Shown here: positions 1-8,943 of the stretch, piece by piece | Layout: the number at the start of each line of letters is the position of its first letter | Numbering within the stretch: the first letter of the stretch is position 1 | DNA from: Actinomyces sp. oral taxon 897 | Lineage (GTDB): Bacteria > Actinomycetota > Actinomycetes > Actinomycetales > Actinomycetaceae | NCBI RefSeq assembly: GCF_002999235.1 | Contig: NZ_CP027236.1 | Span: forward strand, 2,108,001-2,172,000 | Length of the DNA: 64,000 nt | Reading direction: 5' to 3' | Made by a program: the position numbers and the translations under genes | The notes under the pieces: model-generated | Told to the model about the DNA's origin: nothing | Seen by the model: the letters and a program-made list of their open reading frames with translations, nothing else | The model's database searches: none

Positions 1-1
1 C

Positions 2-1791
2 TACGTGGTCTACGGCGGGGAGTTCGTGGCCGTCAACCGCAAGCCCCAGCAGGGCCTGGCCCGCTTTGCCCGGCGTGACATCGCCCCCAACCAGGAGGGC
101 CCCATGGACAAGGGCGGGGCCTACAAGGTCTCGGCCTCCTCCCCGCGCGCCGGCGTGGTGACCCTGTCCTTCTCCACCAACTGGGACCGCGACGACGAGT
201 ACCTGACCTACGAGGTCTACCGCGACTCCCTGGACGGCACCCCGGTGTCCTCCCAGACCGTCTCCTCCCTGCCCTGGGCCCGCACCCAGCTCTCCGCGAT
301 CGACACGGTCGACCCCGGCTCCACCCACCGCTACGTGGTGGTGGTCAAGGACCAGTGGGGGGCCAGTACCCGCTCGGACTGGGTCAAGGTGACCGCCACC
401 AACGGCCAGGCCCTGTCGGAGTACGGTTCCCAGGTGGTACGGGACGGGGCGGTGAACTACTGGCCCCTGGACGACTCCAAGGCCGCCTCCGAGGACCTGG
501 TGGGCAGCAGCCCCATGAACCTGTCCTCCAAGGGCGTCCAGCGCGGCGCCGCCTCCCTGCTGCCCTCGGGCAAGGCCGTGTCCTTCCGCTCGACGTGGTT
601 CTCCGACGGCCACGCCAGCACCTCCAAGGCGGCACCGGCGCCCACCACCTTCTCCACCGAGCTGTGGTTCAAGACGGAGACCACCTCCGGGGACCCCTCC
701 TGGGCTACGGCTCCTCCGCCTCCGGCGCCTCCAAGAACAGGGACCGCGTCATCTACATGCGTAACAACGGCACCCTGAGCTTTATGACCTACCCCGGCAA
801 GGTCACCACCCTGACCACGGACAAGTCCTACAACGACGGGCGCTGGCACCACGTGGTGGCCACGCTGAGCCCCACGGCGGGCAGCGTGCTCTACGTGGAC
901 GGCAAGGTCGCGGCCCAGGACGCCACCATGACCACCGCGCAGTCCTTCAGCGGCTACTGGCGCCTGGCCGGGGACAGCGCCTCGGGCCTGGCGGGCAAGC
1001 CCTCCAACGACTACTTCACCGGCACCGTGGACGAGGTGGCCGTGTACGGCTCCGCCCTGAGCGCCGACGCCGTGGCCGCCCACTACGCCCTGGGCACCGG
1101 CGCCGAGGCGCCCAAGCCGGACAAGCCCGGTAAGCCCAACCCCGAGCCGCCCGAGCCGGGCGTGCTGCTCAAGGACACCTTCTCCCGCACCACCGAGCGC
1201 GGCTGGGGCAGCACCGAGTACGGCGGGGACTGGACGGTGGACTGGTCCGCCACCAGCTTCTCGACGGACTCCTCCCACGGCGTCATCAATATGCCCGCCC
1301 CCAAGGCCTCCACCTCCATCCACAGCCCTGTGGTGGACTCCACCTCGACCGACGCCACCGTGGACCTGTCCCTGGACGCCGTCCCCGGCGGTAACGGCGC
1401 CTACGTCACCTACGCGGGACGCCAGACCGCCGCCGGGCGCTACCAGGCCTCCGTCCGGTTCTCCAAGGACGGCACCCAGCTGACGGTCTCCAAGGTGATC
1501 AAGGGCAAGGAGACGGTCCTGGGGACGGCGTCCCTGGAGGGCGCCTACACCCCCGGTGACACCCTCCACCTGCGCCTGGTCCTGGACGGGGCCGAGACCA
1601 CCACGGTGCGGGCCAAGCTGTGGACCGGCGCCACCGAGCCCGAGGCCTGGGGCGTGGACACCACGGACGGCGAGGCCAGCCTGAACAAGCCCGGGACGGT
1701 CGGCCTGAGCACCTACCTGTCGGCCTCGGCGGGGGCCGCCGAGAAGGCCAAGGTCCTGGTGGACTCGATCGTGGTCAGGAAGGGCTCTTGA
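2..1791 (+). pseudogene. Frameshifted, 5'-truncated FN3-LamG secreted surface protein
   Basis: The reading frame enters from the left edge, so the N-terminus is missing. The first ~25 residues (ending PQQGLARFA) look like the end of a beta-propeller-type repeat. A fibronectin type III-like domain follows (about 100-400) and then a LamG/concanavalin A-like domain (about 430-1090). A Pro/Lys linker leads to a second jelly-roll-like domain ending VDSIVVRKGS. The frame shifts once inside LamG: upstream reads ELWFKTETTSG, downstream resumes PLLGYGSSA. The change lies at the GGGG/CCCC runs at 689-697 and equals one missing base. Such proteins are normally exported and bind glycans or host surfaces; this role is inferred. 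Its 3' end overlaps the convergent glycosyltransferase gene by 17 bp. A sequencing error, a real null allele or phase variation are all possible. Confidence 0.75.
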
Positions 1792-2785
1792 CCACCTGAG
1801 CCCCCTTGCGCGGCAGGGGCGCGTCGGGATCCGGAAGGGTCCCGGCGCGCCCCTTGCGCAGCAGGCGGTAGCCGTCCCAGGTGGCCTTGAGGGCCGTCAG
1901 CAGGGGGCGGGGGGTAATGAGGAGCTGGCGGGCGCCCCCGCGCATGACGATCTCCCAGCCGGCACCCAGTGCGGTGCGCAGCCACCGGTTCTGGGTCTGG
2001 CGGTCCAGGTTCAGGGCGGCGTAGAGCAGGCGGTTGCGCACGTTGTAGTAGTAGTAGGTGTCCGACTTGGCCCGCATACCCTGGTCGGGGGTGGCGTGGG
2101 TGGCGCCCTCGTCGTGGGTGGCCAGGGAGTCGCGCACCACCCTCAGCTCCCCGCCGACCTCCAGGACGCGGGTGCACAGGTCCACGTCCTCCCAGTACAG
2201 GAAGTAGCGCTCGTCAAAGCCGCCCACCAGGTCCAGCAGCTCGGTGCTCAGGACCAGGCAGGCGCCCGAGATCCAGTAGGAGGTCCCGCCCGGGGGGATC
2301 GGCCGCTTGGAGCGGCGCGAGCGCATGGTGCCGTCGCCCAGGCACAGGGTCGTGCCGTCGGCGACCACCGTGCCGTAGGTGTTGGTCATGAGCGGGGAGA
2401 CCATGGTCATGGGGGACTCCGCCACCACAATGAGCAGGTTGCCCAGATCCTGGCGCGAGATGGTGGCGTCGGGGTTGAGCAGCACCAGGATCGTGGCCCC
2501 CTTGGCGCGGGCGTACTCCATGCCCCGGTTCATCCCGCCGCCGAAGCCGACGTTGCTGAGCGGCGCCACCAGGTCCCAGCCGCGGGAGCGGGTCAGGTTG
2601 CGCATACGCCTCTGCTCCAGCTCGTCGGTAGAGTTGTCCACCACGACCACCAGCGACTCAGGGGCCTGGGTGGAGACGGCACCCAGGTTGCGTGACAGGA
2701 GATCGGAGGAGTTGTAGGCCACCACGATAATGGCAGAGCGCCTCAGTGCAGCGCGCTGCCGGGCGCGAACCTCCATCTCGTCCAT
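1775..2785 (-). CDS. Glycosyltransferase family 2 (rhamnosyltransferase-like)
   Basis: This 336-residue protein has a GT-A fold signature: an N-terminal nucleotide-sugar binding segment (VVAYNSSDLL, then VVVVDNSTDE), an acceptor/metal region (LLNPDATI) and the late motif FLYWEDVDLCTRV typical of the WbbL-like rhamnosyltransferase branch. There is no membrane segment, so it probably acts at the cytoplasmic face on a lipid-linked glycan. The start is the ATG at 2785; about 100 bp separate it from the divergent double glycosyltransferase, so the two may share a control region. It lies in a glycan-assembly cluster with polymerase-like and Wzz-like genes. The sugar donor cannot be told from sequence alone; family assignment is firm, the rhamnose preference is inferred. 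Confidence 0.88.
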   Translation of the reverse strand: MDEMEVRARQRAALRRSAIIVVAYNSSDLLSRNLGAVSTQAPESLVVVVDNSTDELEQRRMRNLTRSRGWDLVAPLSNVGFGGGMNRGMEYARAKGATILVLLNPDATISRQDLGNLLIVVAESPMTMVSPLMTNTYGTVVADGTTLCLGDGTMRSRRSKRPIPPGGTSYWISGACLVLSTELLDLVGGFDERYFLYWEDVDLCTRVLEVGGELRVVRDSLATHDEGATHATPDQGMRAKSDTYYYYNVRNRLLYAALNLDRQTQNRWLRTALGAGWEIVMRGGARQLLITPRPLLTALKATWDGYRLLRKGRAGTLPDPDAPLPRKGAQVVKSPS

Positions 2786-2889
2786 GTGCGGGCGCTCCTT
2801 CTATCCTTGGTTGCTATAGACGCGGGCCCTCCCGCCGTGGCACTTGACACCGTGTGGTGCCGTGGGGCCGGGCCCGGGAGGGAGGGACC

Positions 2890-5016
2890 GTGGAGACCCA
2901 GCATGCCACCATCGCGATGCTCACCTACCAGCGCAACACCCTACTAGCGGCGGTGCTGCCGGCGCTGCTGGACCAGGCGGGCCGCTCACCGGTCCCCACG
3001 CGGGTCCTGGTGGTGGACAACGACCCCTCGGGCCAGGCGGCCCCGGTGGTGCGGGCCGCGCAGGAACGGGCCCGGGAGCAGGGCGTCGTGCTGCGCTACG
3101 TCCACGAGCCCGTCCCCGGGATCGTGGCCGGACGCAACCGCGCCCTGGAGGAGTCCGGGGATGACCTGCTAGTCTTTATCGACGACGACGAGGAGCCCGG
3201 GCCCGGCTGGCTGGAGGCCCTGCTGGACGCCCACGAGCGCCTGGGCTGCGAGGCGGTGACCGGCCCGACGCCACCGCGCTTCACCCGCCCGGCCAGCGCG
3301 TGGGTGAGGCACAGCGGCGCCTTCGACTCCTGGCAGGCGCCCGACGGCGGCGTCGTGACCAGCGCGGACACCGGCAACCTGCTGCTGGACCTGGGCGCGG
3401 TACGCCGGATGGGCCTGCGTTTCGACCCCCGGTACGGGCTCAGCGGCGGGGAGGACTCCCTGTTCACCCGCCAGCTGAGTCAGGCCGGCGGCACCATCCG
3501 CTTCGCCGCCGACGCCGTGGTGACCAAGATCGTGCCCGAGGGGCGGGCCCGGCGCCCCTGGGTGCTGCGACGCTCGCTGCGAGCGGGCTCGTCCTGGGTG
3601 AGCGTGCGGCTGGACACGGCCTCGGGCTCGCGTGCGCGGCTGCGCGCCCTCTACGCCCTCAAGGGGGTGGGCCGGGTGGGGCGGGACTGGCCTCGCGCCC
3701 TGGTGGGGCGGGCCCGCGGGGACGTGGCGGCCTGGGCCCGCCACGAGGTCTCCGCCTGGGGCGGGGTCGGCATGGTGGTGGGGGCCCTGGGCGGGCGCGT
3801 GCACGAGTACGGGCGATCCCCCCACGCCTTTCGCGTGAGGGATCTCATGAGCGGCAAGGCCCGTCGGCGCCCCGCGGGCACCGGCTCCGGACCCCGCACC
3901 CAGTCCCCTGCCCGGCCCGCTTCCTCGGCCCCGCACGCCGGTCCCGACACCCCGGCCCCGCACGCCGCCGCTGGCCCGACCCGGCCTGGCACCCGGCCCG
4001 GCCCGGCCGCCAGCCCGGCTCCTCCCGGCTCCTTCCGGCCCGGTCACGCCCCGCTCCCCCCTGGCGGCACCCCGTCCCCGCGCGCCGCCGCCGGCCCCTC
4101 CGCCCACGGCCCCGTACGGGTCCTGGTGGCCGTGCCCACCTACCGGCGTCCGACGGACCTGGCGCGGGCCCTGCGCGGCGTGCTCGGCCAGATCCCCGAC
4201 CTGCGGGGCGTGGCCGACGTCGAGGTCCTGGTGGTGGACAACGACCCCGCCGCCAGCGCCCGCGCCCAGGCCACCGGTGGACCGGTGCGCTACGTGGTGG
4301 AGCAGGTCCCGGGGGTGGCGGCGGTGCGCAACCGGGCGCTGGACGAGGCCCGCGCCCACGACCTGCTGGTCTTTATCGACGACGACGAGGAGCCCGAGCC
4401 TGGCTGGCTGGCGGCCCTGGTGGGGCTGCGTGCGCGCACGGGCTGCCAGGCGGTGGCGGGCCTGGTGGTGCCGGACTACGAGGTCGAGCCCGACGAGTGG
4501 GTGCGCCAGGGGGGGTTCTTCGTGCGCCGGACCTGGCCCACGGGCACCCGCCGGCCGGTGGCCGCCTCCAACTGCCTGCTGCTGGACCTGGGCTTCGTGC
4601 GCGAGCACGGGCTGCGCTTTGATGCGGACTTCGGTGCCACCGGCGGGGAGGACACCCTCTTCACCCGCCAGCTCACGGCGGCAGGGGGCACCATCCTGTG
4701 GTGCGACGAGGCACGGGTGCGCGACCACGTCCCGGCCTCACGCCTGGACCACGCCTGGATCCTGCGTCGGCAGCGCTCCCACGCGGCCACCGCGGTGCGC
4801 GTGGAGCTGGCCCTGGGCGGCTCTCCGGCACGGGTCCGGGTCCGGGCCGCCCTAGGCGGCGGGGCCCGGATCCTGGCGGGCGGCGCGGCGGCGGCGGGCG
4901 GGCTCGGGGGCGGGCTGCGTCGTCGGGCCCGGGGCGCCCGCCTCCTGGCCCGGGGACGGGGCATGCTCGACGCGGCGCTCGACCGCCCGGGACACCGCGA
5001 GTATGGACAGCGCTGA
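2890..5016 (+). CDS. Fused double glycosyltransferase family 2 protein
   Basis: Two complete family 2 glycosyltransferase domains are joined in one chain of about 708 residues. The first has MLTYQRN, VVDNDPSG and FIDDDEEPGPGW; the second has AVPTYRRPTD, VVDNDPAA and FIDDDEEPEPGW. The halves are clearly paralogous and share the GGEDSLF/GGEDTLF motif that follows the acceptor loop. A Pro/Ala/Gly-rich linker of roughly 95 residues (about 3860-4110) separates them. I prefer the GTG at 2890, which has a GGAGG 7 bp upstream; a GTG at 2854 is in frame but has no ribosome site. Its last 165 bp overlap the 3' end of the convergent polymerase-like gene. A bifunctional or processive glycan-chain enzyme is likely, but the substrates are unknown. 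Confidence 0.88.
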   Translation: METQHATIAMLTYQRNTLLAAVLPALLDQAGRSPVPTRVLVVDNDPSGQAAPVVRAAQERAREQGVVLRYVHEPVPGIVAGRNRALEESGDDLLVFIDDDEEPGPGWLEALLDAHERLGCEAVTGPTPPRFTRPASAWVRHSGAFDSWQAPDGGVVTSADTGNLLLDLGAVRRMGLRFDPRYGLSGGEDSLFTRQLSQAGGTIRFAADAVVTKIVPEGRARRPWVLRRSLRAGSSWVSVRLDTASGSRARLRALYALKGVGRVGRDWPRALVGRARGDVAAWARHEVSAWGGVGMVVGALGGRVHEYGRSPHAFRVRDLMSGKARRRPAGTGSGPRTQSPARPASSAPHAGPDTPAPHAAAGPTRPGTRPGPAASPAPPGSFRPGHAPLPPGGTPSPRAAAGPSAHGPVRVLVAVPTYRRPTDLARALRGVLGQIPDLRGVADVEVLVVDNDPAASARAQATGGPVRYVVEQVPGVAAVRNRALDEARAHDLLVFIDDDEEPEPGWLAALVGLRARTGCQAVAGLVVPDYEVEPDEWVRQGGFFVRRTWPTGTRRPVAASNCLLLDLGFVREHGLRFDADFGATGGEDTLFTRQLTAAGGTILWCDEARVRDHVPASRLDHAWILRRQRSHAATAVRVELALGGSPARVRVRAALGGGARILAGGAAAAGGLGGGLRRRARGARLLARGRGMLDAALDRPGHREYGQR

Positions 5017-6273
5017 GGTGAGCAGGTAGCGCGGGCGCAGCGGCGGTATGGCGGGCACGAAGGCCGCCCCCAGGGTCAGGGCCAGGTAGGGGCCCAGGAC
5101 CACCCAGGGGCCGACGGCGGCGTTCATAATCACCATGAGCACGGCGTAGACCAGCCAGGGGTGGACCCGGGCCGAGCCCAGGTCACGCAGGAGGACCCCC
5201 AGGGACATTATGACGAGCACGATCACCAGCAGCGCCCCGGGCAGGGAGCAGGCGGTCCACATGTCCGCAATGCCCGAGTGCAGCTCGAAGCCGTGCCCGA
5301 ACATGTAGTGCAGGACGTAGTTGTTCTCCGGGTCGTACCCCAGGGAGGCCATGCCCTCCATGGCCACCCGCACGTCCTTGTAGCGGGGCCCCACCCCGGC
5401 GCCGTAGCCCCAGGGACGGTGCAGGAACAGGTTCCAGGAGGCGCCCAGCTCGGGGCGGGCGGCCAGCAGGACGCCGGTGGTCTCCGAGGACTGGGCCACG
5501 GTCCGCTTCTGGGCCTCCTCCCCCAGGACCCCGGCGGAGGAGGCCAGGATGACCCCGTAGGCGGCCAGGGCCAGGGTGACGACCACCGCGACCAGGCGCA
5601 GGGCCATCTGCCGGTGGGGGTGCCTGCTGGGGGCCTGGACCCGCTCGGGGCCCCCGTGCCACAGGACCACCAGCAGCACAATGAGCAGGAACCCGGAGGC
5701 CGCCCGGGCGTCGTTGAGCACGAAGAGCAGCCCCAGCACCACCGGTGCCACGGCCTGGACGGCACGCCCCCGGTTGGCCACCAGCGCCAGGACCAGGGCC
5801 GTGACGGCGGGAACCACCCCCACCTTCCAGGCACCGGGGTTGCCGAGCTGCGGCAGGACGTCCAGGAGCATGCTGGTGCCAATGGCCACGGCGACGGCGT
5901 TCAGGCCGATCCGGCGCGCCCCCCAGGCCACCGCGGCGGCCACGCAGGGCAGGGCGATGACCCCCAGGAGCACCGAGCGCCGCTGGGCGGGGAAGACCCG
6001 GAAGCTGGTGTCGACGAGCACGGACATGACCATGCCGGTGGCCGCGGCCGTGACGCACAGGAGGGTCAGGCGGGTAAAGACCCGCGAGTGCCTGATCGCC
6101 GACCAGGTCAGGGGCAGGATCGCGATGGCCAGGCAGTCTCCCAGGCGCAGCCCCCCGGGCAGGCCGACCAGGGAGCGCGTCCCGACCACGACCATGAGGG
6201 CGAAGATCGCGACCTTCTGCTCGCGGCTGGTGACCCGCTCCGAGCTGGCGACCGCTACAGCGGCTGAGGTCAT
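4852..6273 (-). CDS. O-antigen polymerase/ligase-like polytopic membrane protein
   Basis: This 473-residue protein has about ten hydrophobic segments and a long extracytoplasmic loop near residues 240-320 containing NLFLHRPWGYGAGVGP, the layout of Wzy polymerases and WaaL ligases. The C-terminal ~45 residues are Pro/Arg-rich and lie opposite the end of the double glycosyltransferase gene, so that tail may be a by-product of overlapping 3' ends. It is the last gene of a leftward operon: its ATG overlaps the stop of the Wzz-like gene by 4 bp. The context of glycosyltransferases plus a chain-length-regulator-like protein supports polymerisation or transfer of a surface polysaccharide. Polymerase versus ligase cannot be decided here. 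Confidence 0.75.
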   Translation of the reverse strand: MTSAAVAVASSERVTSREQKVAIFALMVVVGTRSLVGLPGGLRLGDCLAIAILPLTWSAIRHSRVFTRLTLLCVTAAATGMVMSVLVDTSFRVFPAQRRSVLLGVIALPCVAAAVAWGARRIGLNAVAVAIGTSMLLDVLPQLGNPGAWKVGVVPAVTALVLALVANRGRAVQAVAPVVLGLLFVLNDARAASGFLLIVLLVVLWHGGPERVQAPSRHPHRQMALRLVAVVVTLALAAYGVILASSAGVLGEEAQKRTVAQSSETTGVLLAARPELGASWNLFLHRPWGYGAGVGPRYKDVRVAMEGMASLGYDPENNYVLHYMFGHGFELHSGIADMWTACSLPGALLVIVLVIMSLGVLLRDLGSARVHPWLVYAVLMVIMNAAVGPWVVLGPYLALTLGAAFVPAIPPLRPRYLLTSALSILAVSRAVERRVEHAPSPGQEAGAPGPTTQPAPEPARRRRAARQDPGPAA

Positions 6274-6905
6274 GACCGCCCTGGGGCGGACAGGGAGGCG
6301 ACGGCCCGCCGGGTGGCGCGCGCGTCCAGCCCGACGGCGAACCCGGCACCAATGAGCAGCCCCGCGGCCAGCCCCAGGAAGGCGGTGGTCAGGCGGGAGG
6401 TGCCTCCCGAGTGGGTGGGCACGGTGGGGTCGTCCACCGAGGTCAGGGCCAGGGGGGAGTTGTCCTCCCCCGCCTTGAGGGACATCTTGCCCACGCGCTT
6501 GCCGAGCGCGTCGACCTCCGCGGCCGCCAGGTCGTGGGCCAGGTCTGCGGCGGTGGCGGTGGCACGGATCTCAATGAGGAGGGTGCCGACCGGGTTGGTC
6601 AGGGAGATGGCCCCTGCCACCCGGCCCGGGTCCGCCCCGGTGCTGCGGGCCACCTCCGCGGCCACGCTGCGGGAGTTACCCAGCTCAATGAGGGTCGGCA
6701 TAATGGTGCTGGTCAGCGCCGCGGAGCCGGTCAGGCCCTGGGAGCCGTCGTTCTGCGAGGTGTAGACCAGGACACTGGTGGTGGAGGTGTACTGCCGGGG
6801 CAGGAAGGAGCCCAGGCCGAACCCCAGCAGGGCTCCCATGAGCGCGTGGGCGGTGACGAGGATAATGTGCTTACGGAGAGCCGCAAGAATGCGGTCTGGT
6901 TCCAT
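6270..6905 (-). CDS. Wzz-like chain-length determinant / capsular polysaccharide co-polymerase
   Basis: This 211-residue protein has two transmembrane segments, near residues 13-35 (VTAHALMGALLGFGLG) and 175-200 (LGLAAGLLIGAGFAVG), enclosing a mostly extracytoplasmic domain. PRQYTSTTSVLVYTSQ after the first segment matches the conserved start of Wzz/KpsE-type domains. No tyrosine kinase domain is fused, unlike some Gram-positive Wzc proteins. It lies directly upstream of the polymerase-like gene with a 4-bp overlap and 19 bp after the preceding small secreted protein gene. The expected role is setting polysaccharide chain length by interacting with the polymerase. Family call is good; the polymer is unknown. 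Confidence 0.78.
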   Translation of the reverse strand: MEPDRILAALRKHIILVTAHALMGALLGFGLGSFLPRQYTSTTSVLVYTSQNDGSQGLTGSAALTSTIMPTLIELGNSRSVAAEVARSTGADPGRVAGAISLTNPVGTLLIEIRATATAADLAHDLAAAEVDALGKRVGKMSLKAGEDNSPLALTSVDDPTVPTHSGGTSRLTTAFLGLAAGLLIGAGFAVGLDARATRRAVASLSAPGRS

Positions 6906-6924
6906 GGGTGGCGGTTCTCCGGGA

Positions 6925-7413
6925 TCAGCTGACGGTGACGGACAGGCCGGCGTCCTGCTCGCTGAGCAAGGGGACGTCGGGGATGAGGCCCCAGCCCGGT
7001 AGCAGCACCTGGACGGGGTCGTTTCCCTCCAGGGCGGCGAAGACGACGAAGGCCTCCGTCATGTCCTGGGGGGCCGAGCCCTGCGCCCGGGTCGCGGTGC
7101 GGTCCTGGGGGGCCAGGGCGGCCCCGCGGCTGACCGACACCAGGCGGACGCCGTCGGCCTTGAGGGAGGAGCCGTCGGTCTTGAAGGCGCCGCCGCTGGT
7201 CAGCAGGGAGGCCTGCGCGGTGGGGGCGGCCACCCGCACCACGATGAGGTCCTCGTGGCGCACGACCGGCCCCACCTCGACGGGTACCGTGTCCGGGGAG
7301 TCGGCACCGACCGCTGCGGGCAGTGCGGCGGGCTCCTGCGCCGCCGCGGTCCCGGCCAGGGCCAGGGCGGGCAGGCTCGCGCTGACGGCGAGGAAGGTGC
7401 GTCTACTCAGCAT
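6925..7413 (-). CDS. Small exported protein with Tat-like signal peptide
   Basis: The 162-residue product begins MLSRRTFLAVSASLPALALA, a twin-arginine-like signal (SRRTFL plus a hydrophobic stretch) with a likely cleavage after TAAA. The mature ~130 residues are rich in Val, Ala and Asp, contain no cysteine and show no motif I recognise. It lies 30 bp after the GDPD-like gene and 19 bp before the Wzz-like gene in one leftward operon, so a role at the cell surface in glycan assembly or modification is plausible. The function is unknown. Confidence 0.75.
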   Translation of the reverse strand: MLSRRTFLAVSASLPALALAGTAAAQEPAALPAAVGADSPDTVPVEVGPVVRHEDLIVVRVAAPTAQASLLTSGGAFKTDGSSLKADGVRLVSVSRGAALAPQDRTATRAQGSAPQDMTEAFVVFAALEGNDPVQVLLPGWGLIPDVPLLSEQDAGLSVTVS

Positions 7414-7443
7414 GGGGGATCCTTCTGTGTGGGTGCGGGGACG

Positions 7444-8835
7444 TCATGGCCGGACCAGGCCGTCCACGGCCGAGCACATGGCGCCCACGGCGCCGTGCCC
7501 GATGCAGGCGTCCAGGGCCGCCTGGCTGGGGCAGATGTGGCCCAGGATCGGCTTGCCGTAGGTCGCGGCCTTGGCCCAGGTGCTCTCGGGAGCGTCCCAG
7601 GGTACCCCAATCAGGTCCCAGTGTCGTGCCCAGGCCTCGGCCCGGCCGTCGTCGATGGAGTCGGCGTACATGTAGCCCCAGGTGGTGAAGCCCTGGCGCC
7701 TCCAGATGTCGGCCAGCCAGGCGGCGTCCCCGGAGAACTTCAGGATCGTGCGCTCGGGGTCCAGCCACGGAAGGTAGGTGGCGTGCTGGGCGGCGCTGTA
7801 CTTGGGGTCGATGAACAGCACGTGGTCCTGGCCGAAGGCGGCCTGGAGGTCCTGGAGGCAGATAATGGGCTCGCCCACGGTGTGGTACTGGCGCACCTGC
7901 TCCCAGGTCATGGAGCCCACCGGGGTGTCGGGGGCGGTGGGGTCCACCCGCTGCAGGGTCTGGTCGTGCAGGGCGGCGGCGACGCCGTCGGAGGTCAGGG
8001 TGAAGGAGAGCTCCAGGGCCTCCACACCGCGCGACACGCTCTCGGTGTAGGCCTTCAGGCTCATCTCGGGCCAGTTGGCGCTGCCGCCCCGGTGGGCCAC
8101 CAGCCAGGGGGTGGAGCGGGTCAGCAGGCCCGAGACGGTGGCCGGGGCGGAGGGGGAGACGTTCTGGGGGGTGGCGGGGGTGCGCTGGCCGTCGGAGCCG
8201 ACGACGACCACCGAGGTGGTCTTCTGCTGCCCGGCGGCCTGGGTCTCCGGGGCGGGCTGGAGGGCGATGGAGGTCCAGGCGCAGGTGGAGCCCTCGGTGC
8301 CGGGGGTGAGCGTGCCGCCCTTGGTGGTCAGCAGGGCGCGCAGCGTGGACCAGGATGACAGGTTGCTGGCCACCCCGGGGTGGACCACCTTGGCCCCGTC
8401 AATGGTGAAGGCGTTGACGGGGGCCCACTGGGTGCCGTGCTCCTGGGCGACCACCAGGCCCGTGGTGGGCGGTGTGTCGGGGTCCGCCTGCCAGCCCGCG
8501 CACTGGGGGGTGCTGTCGGGCAGGACGCCGGAGACGGCCAGCAGCAGGGCCCGCTGGCGGGAGGTGTTGTCGGGGCTGGTGCTCCACCACTGCAGGTTGG
8601 TGGCGTCGTCAGGGCCGGTGGCCCAGCTCCAGGCGACCAGGCCGGAGCGGTTGCGGCTGGTGGAGCCGTCGGAGTAGACCGAGGTCCAGCCTGAGGGGAC
8701 GCCGTCGCGTCCGACGTGGCCGAACTGGGAGCAGGTAATCAGGACGAGGAGGTCACCGGTCCGGGCCGACACACTCAACGGCGTGCCCTGTCCGGTGGTG
8801 GCCTCACCGTAGGCGGCCTGGCGGATAGTGATCAC
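7444..8835 (-). CDS. GDPD-family protein with an N-terminal beta-rich domain
   Basis: The C-terminal half (from about residue 225 of 463) is a glycerophosphodiester phosphodiesterase TIM barrel: it starts PWLVAHRGGSANWPE, with the catalytic His and Arg of HRG, then EALELSF and the second catalytic His in ALHDQTLQR. The N-terminal half is a Gly/Ser/Thr/Trp-rich beta domain of a kind seen in phage tail and surface proteins; no signal peptide is visible. I choose the GTG at 8835 because AAGGAG lies 9 bp upstream; an ATG at 8871 is in frame but lacks a site. First gene of the operon continuing to the secreted protein, Wzz-like and polymerase-like genes. It may trim glycerol-phosphate groups from a surface polymer, which is inference. 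Confidence 0.8.
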   Translation of the reverse strand: MITIRQAAYGEATTGQGTPLSVSARTGDLLVLITCSQFGHVGRDGVPSGWTSVYSDGSTSRNRSGLVAWSWATGPDDATNLQWWSTSPDNTSRQRALLLAVSGVLPDSTPQCAGWQADPDTPPTTGLVVAQEHGTQWAPVNAFTIDGAKVVHPGVASNLSSWSTLRALLTTKGGTLTPGTEGSTCAWTSIALQPAPETQAAGQQKTTSVVVVGSDGQRTPATPQNVSPSAPATVSGLLTRSTPWLVAHRGGSANWPEMSLKAYTESVSRGVEALELSFTLTSDGVAAALHDQTLQRVDPTAPDTPVGSMTWEQVRQYHTVGEPIICLQDLQAAFGQDHVLFIDPKYSAAQHATYLPWLDPERTILKFSGDAAWLADIWRRQGFTTWGYMYADSIDDGRAEAWARHWDLIGVPWDAPESTWAKAATYGKPILGHICPSQAALDACIGHGAVGAMCSAVDGLVRP

Positions 8836-8943
8836 GAGACAATCTCCTTGAGTGGTTTCAAGCCATCTCATCCTAGCAACCAGGCAGTCCTCACGACAGG
8901 GTTACAGCTCGGTCACGACAAGGTCACAGTCTAGGCTGGTGCT
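8836..8943. promoter_or_regulatory. Divergent intergenic control region of the glycan cluster
   Basis: This 108-bp gap separates the leftward GDPD-like operon from the rightward family 4 glycosyltransferase, so it must hold promoters for both directions. The leftward ribosome site (AAGGAG read on the minus strand, near 8845-8850) is visible. A direct repeat of GGTCACGACA / GGTCACAGTC type lies near 8910-8930. No confident -10/-35 pair can be named. Confidence 0.4.

Noticed and set aside
457..1569. 370-codon minus-strand ORF
   Set aside because: It is antisense to the FN3/LamG gene, which has recognisable domains; this is a GC-driven shadow.
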